DNA of 64,000 nucleotides from Tachypleus tridentatus (lineage: Eukaryota > Arthropoda > Merostomata > Xiphosura > Limulidae), in the NCBI RefSeq assembly GCF_004210375.1, contig NC_134834.1:17725027-17789026 (forward strand). The letters run 5' to 3'. The translations under genes were made by a program, and so were the position numbers. Shown one piece after another: positions 62,765-64,000 of the stretch. Each line of letters starts with the position of its first letter. Within the stretch, counting starts at the first letter, position 1. The notes beneath the pieces are model-generated. The model did no database searches, was not told where the DNA came from, and was given only the letters and a program-made list of their open reading frames with translations.

Positions 62765-63515
62765 TACAATAGCTATATAGTTTTTAACCTTGAGTAAGTT
62801 GTAAGTGTGCATTATTTAACTTCTACATGCTGAACCACTTAGTAGAATAGCTATACAGCTGTTTTTTAACCATGGTTAATTTGTGTGTATTGTGTAACTT
62901 CGTGTTGACACACCTAGAATAGCTGTACGGTTACTTTTTAACCATGGTTAATTTGTAAGTGTGTATTAATTAACTTCTACATGCTGAACCACTTAGTAGA
63001 ATAGCTATACAGCTGTTTTTTAACCATGGTTAATTTGTGTGTATTGTGTAACCGTGTTGACACACCTAGAATAGCTGTACGGTTACTTTTTAACCATGGT
63101 TAATTTGTAAGTGTGTATTAATTAACTTCTACATGCTGAACCACTTAGTAGAATAGCTATACAGCTGTTTTTTAACCATGGTTAATTTGTGTGTATTGTG
63201 TAACTTCGTGTTGACACACCTAAAATAGCTGTACGGTTACTTTTTAACCATGGTTAATTTGTAAGTGTGTATTAATTAACTTCTACATGCTGAACCACTT
63301 AGTAGAATAGCTATACAGCTGTTTTTTAACCATGGTTAATTTGTGTGTATTGTGTAACTTCGTGTTGACACACCTAGAATAGCTATACAGCTGGTTTTTA
63401 ACCATGGTTAATTTGTAAGTGTGTATTAAGTAACTTCTACATGCTGAACCACTTAGTAGAATAGCTATACAGCTGTTTTTTAACCATGGTTAATTTGTGT
63501 GTATTGTGTAACTTA
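62765..63515. repeat. Higher-order satellite, 154-bp dimer (82 + 72 bp)
   Basis: The 14-bp palindrome TTAACCATGGTTAA recurs at about 62867, 62939, 63021, 63091, 63173, 63245, 63327, 63399 and 63481. The spacings alternate between about 72 and 82 bp. One monomer has GTAAGTGTGTATTAATTAAC, the other GTGTGTATTGTGTAACTTCG. A partial unit in reverse orientation follows at 63588-63630 (GAAGTTACACAATACA then the palindrome). Confidence 0.93.
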
Positions 63516-63774
63516 TTGATAAATCAAGTATGTAATAATGTTTTAATGGTCTTACCTAATTCACCACAAAAACAGACATTACATACATCAAGAAGTTACA
63601 CAATACAGTTATTGATTAACCATGGTTAAAAAGACTTAAAACATAAATCCAGCTATCTGAAAAAGTTGATTAAAGCAACAGAGAAATTGGTTTGACCTCA
63701 GTAAACTTGCAGACTGTAAAAAATAATACATGAATCTTGCAGAGTACGTGTATGTTCACAGAGAAAAATAGAAG

Positions 63775-63889
63775 TCACCTGGGAAAGTAAGTCTAACTCT
63801 GTCTTATGTTTTTTCTCTATCATTTCATTTATGTAATATTTTCTGGTTCTAATATCTTCATGTATTCTGTGAACTAAATCTTCTGACAT
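63775..63889 (-). CDS. Possible coding exon of an unidentified gene
   Basis: On the minus strand an ATG at 63887-63889 opens 38 codons (MSEDLVHRIHEDIRTRKYYI, then NEMIEKKHKTELDLLSQ) that stop at a CAG|GTGACT donor-like site at 63775. The composition is protein-like: charged, helical, without low-complexity repeats, unlike nearby chance frames. A candidate acceptor (TCAG) lies within the first codons, so it may be an internal exon. I do not recognise the family; the rest would lie beyond 64000 or in the array region. Confidence 0.35.
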
Positions 63890-64000
63890 TGTATGTTAAA
63901 ATGTTTTTAACCAACTTTGAAGAGACTGCACTAGAAAATACTGAAGGGTTTACTGTGTCATAATTCGGTGTTGTGTCAATAGGTTTTCTTATACTCAACA

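Overview
This is AT-rich animal nuclear DNA with intron-split genes, abundant tRNA-derived SINEs and long intronic tandem arrays. The commonest SINE (about twelve copies; a tRNA-like head, then a conserved body reading GTGACGGTCAATCCCACT) is the kind I associate with horseshoe crabs, so a xiphosuran or other chelicerate is my best guess. That rests on memory and is not proven by the sequence.

Four host genes can be read exon by exon. (1) 760-5858, plus strand: the 3' part of a Ro60 (TROVE2) gene, with an in-frame TAG and altered metal-site residues. (2) 9775-13911, minus strand: a complete ribosomal protein eL8 (RpL7A) gene of seven coding exons and 269 codons, with a TATA box, a pyrimidine-tract start site and two intronic C/D snoRNAs of the U36 type. 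(3) 24483-47960, minus strand: a MAP kinase kinase 7 (hemipterous) gene of ten coding exons over 23.5 kb. Its introns hold four tandem arrays totalling about 6.4 kb, a 56-bp-arm foldback, a LINE cluster and SINEs. As given, its coding frame is disturbed in the glycine-rich loop and at one exon junction. (4) 53788-62478, plus strand: RBM18, a single-RRM protein, in five coding exons. A lone exon-like segment on the minus strand near 63.8 kb may belong to a fifth gene.

Between the genes lie 5.9-9.8 kb (nothing recognised), 14.1-24.5 kb (SINEs and a 223-bp MITE) and 48-53.8 kb (LINE remnants, SINEs and a decayed Tc1 element). Intron 1 and the later introns of RBM18 hold more LINE pieces and a hammerhead-ribozyme motif of the Penelope-element kind. 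A higher-order satellite follows RBM18.

The genes do not form a pathway. RpL7A and its snoRNAs are linked: the host makes a large-subunit protein while its introns carry guides for 2'-O-methylation of 18S and 28S rRNA. The interrupted Ro60 and MKK7 frames could be consensus errors in a draft assembly or decay of duplicate gene copies. Horseshoe crabs have had whole-genome duplications, but the window alone cannot decide.
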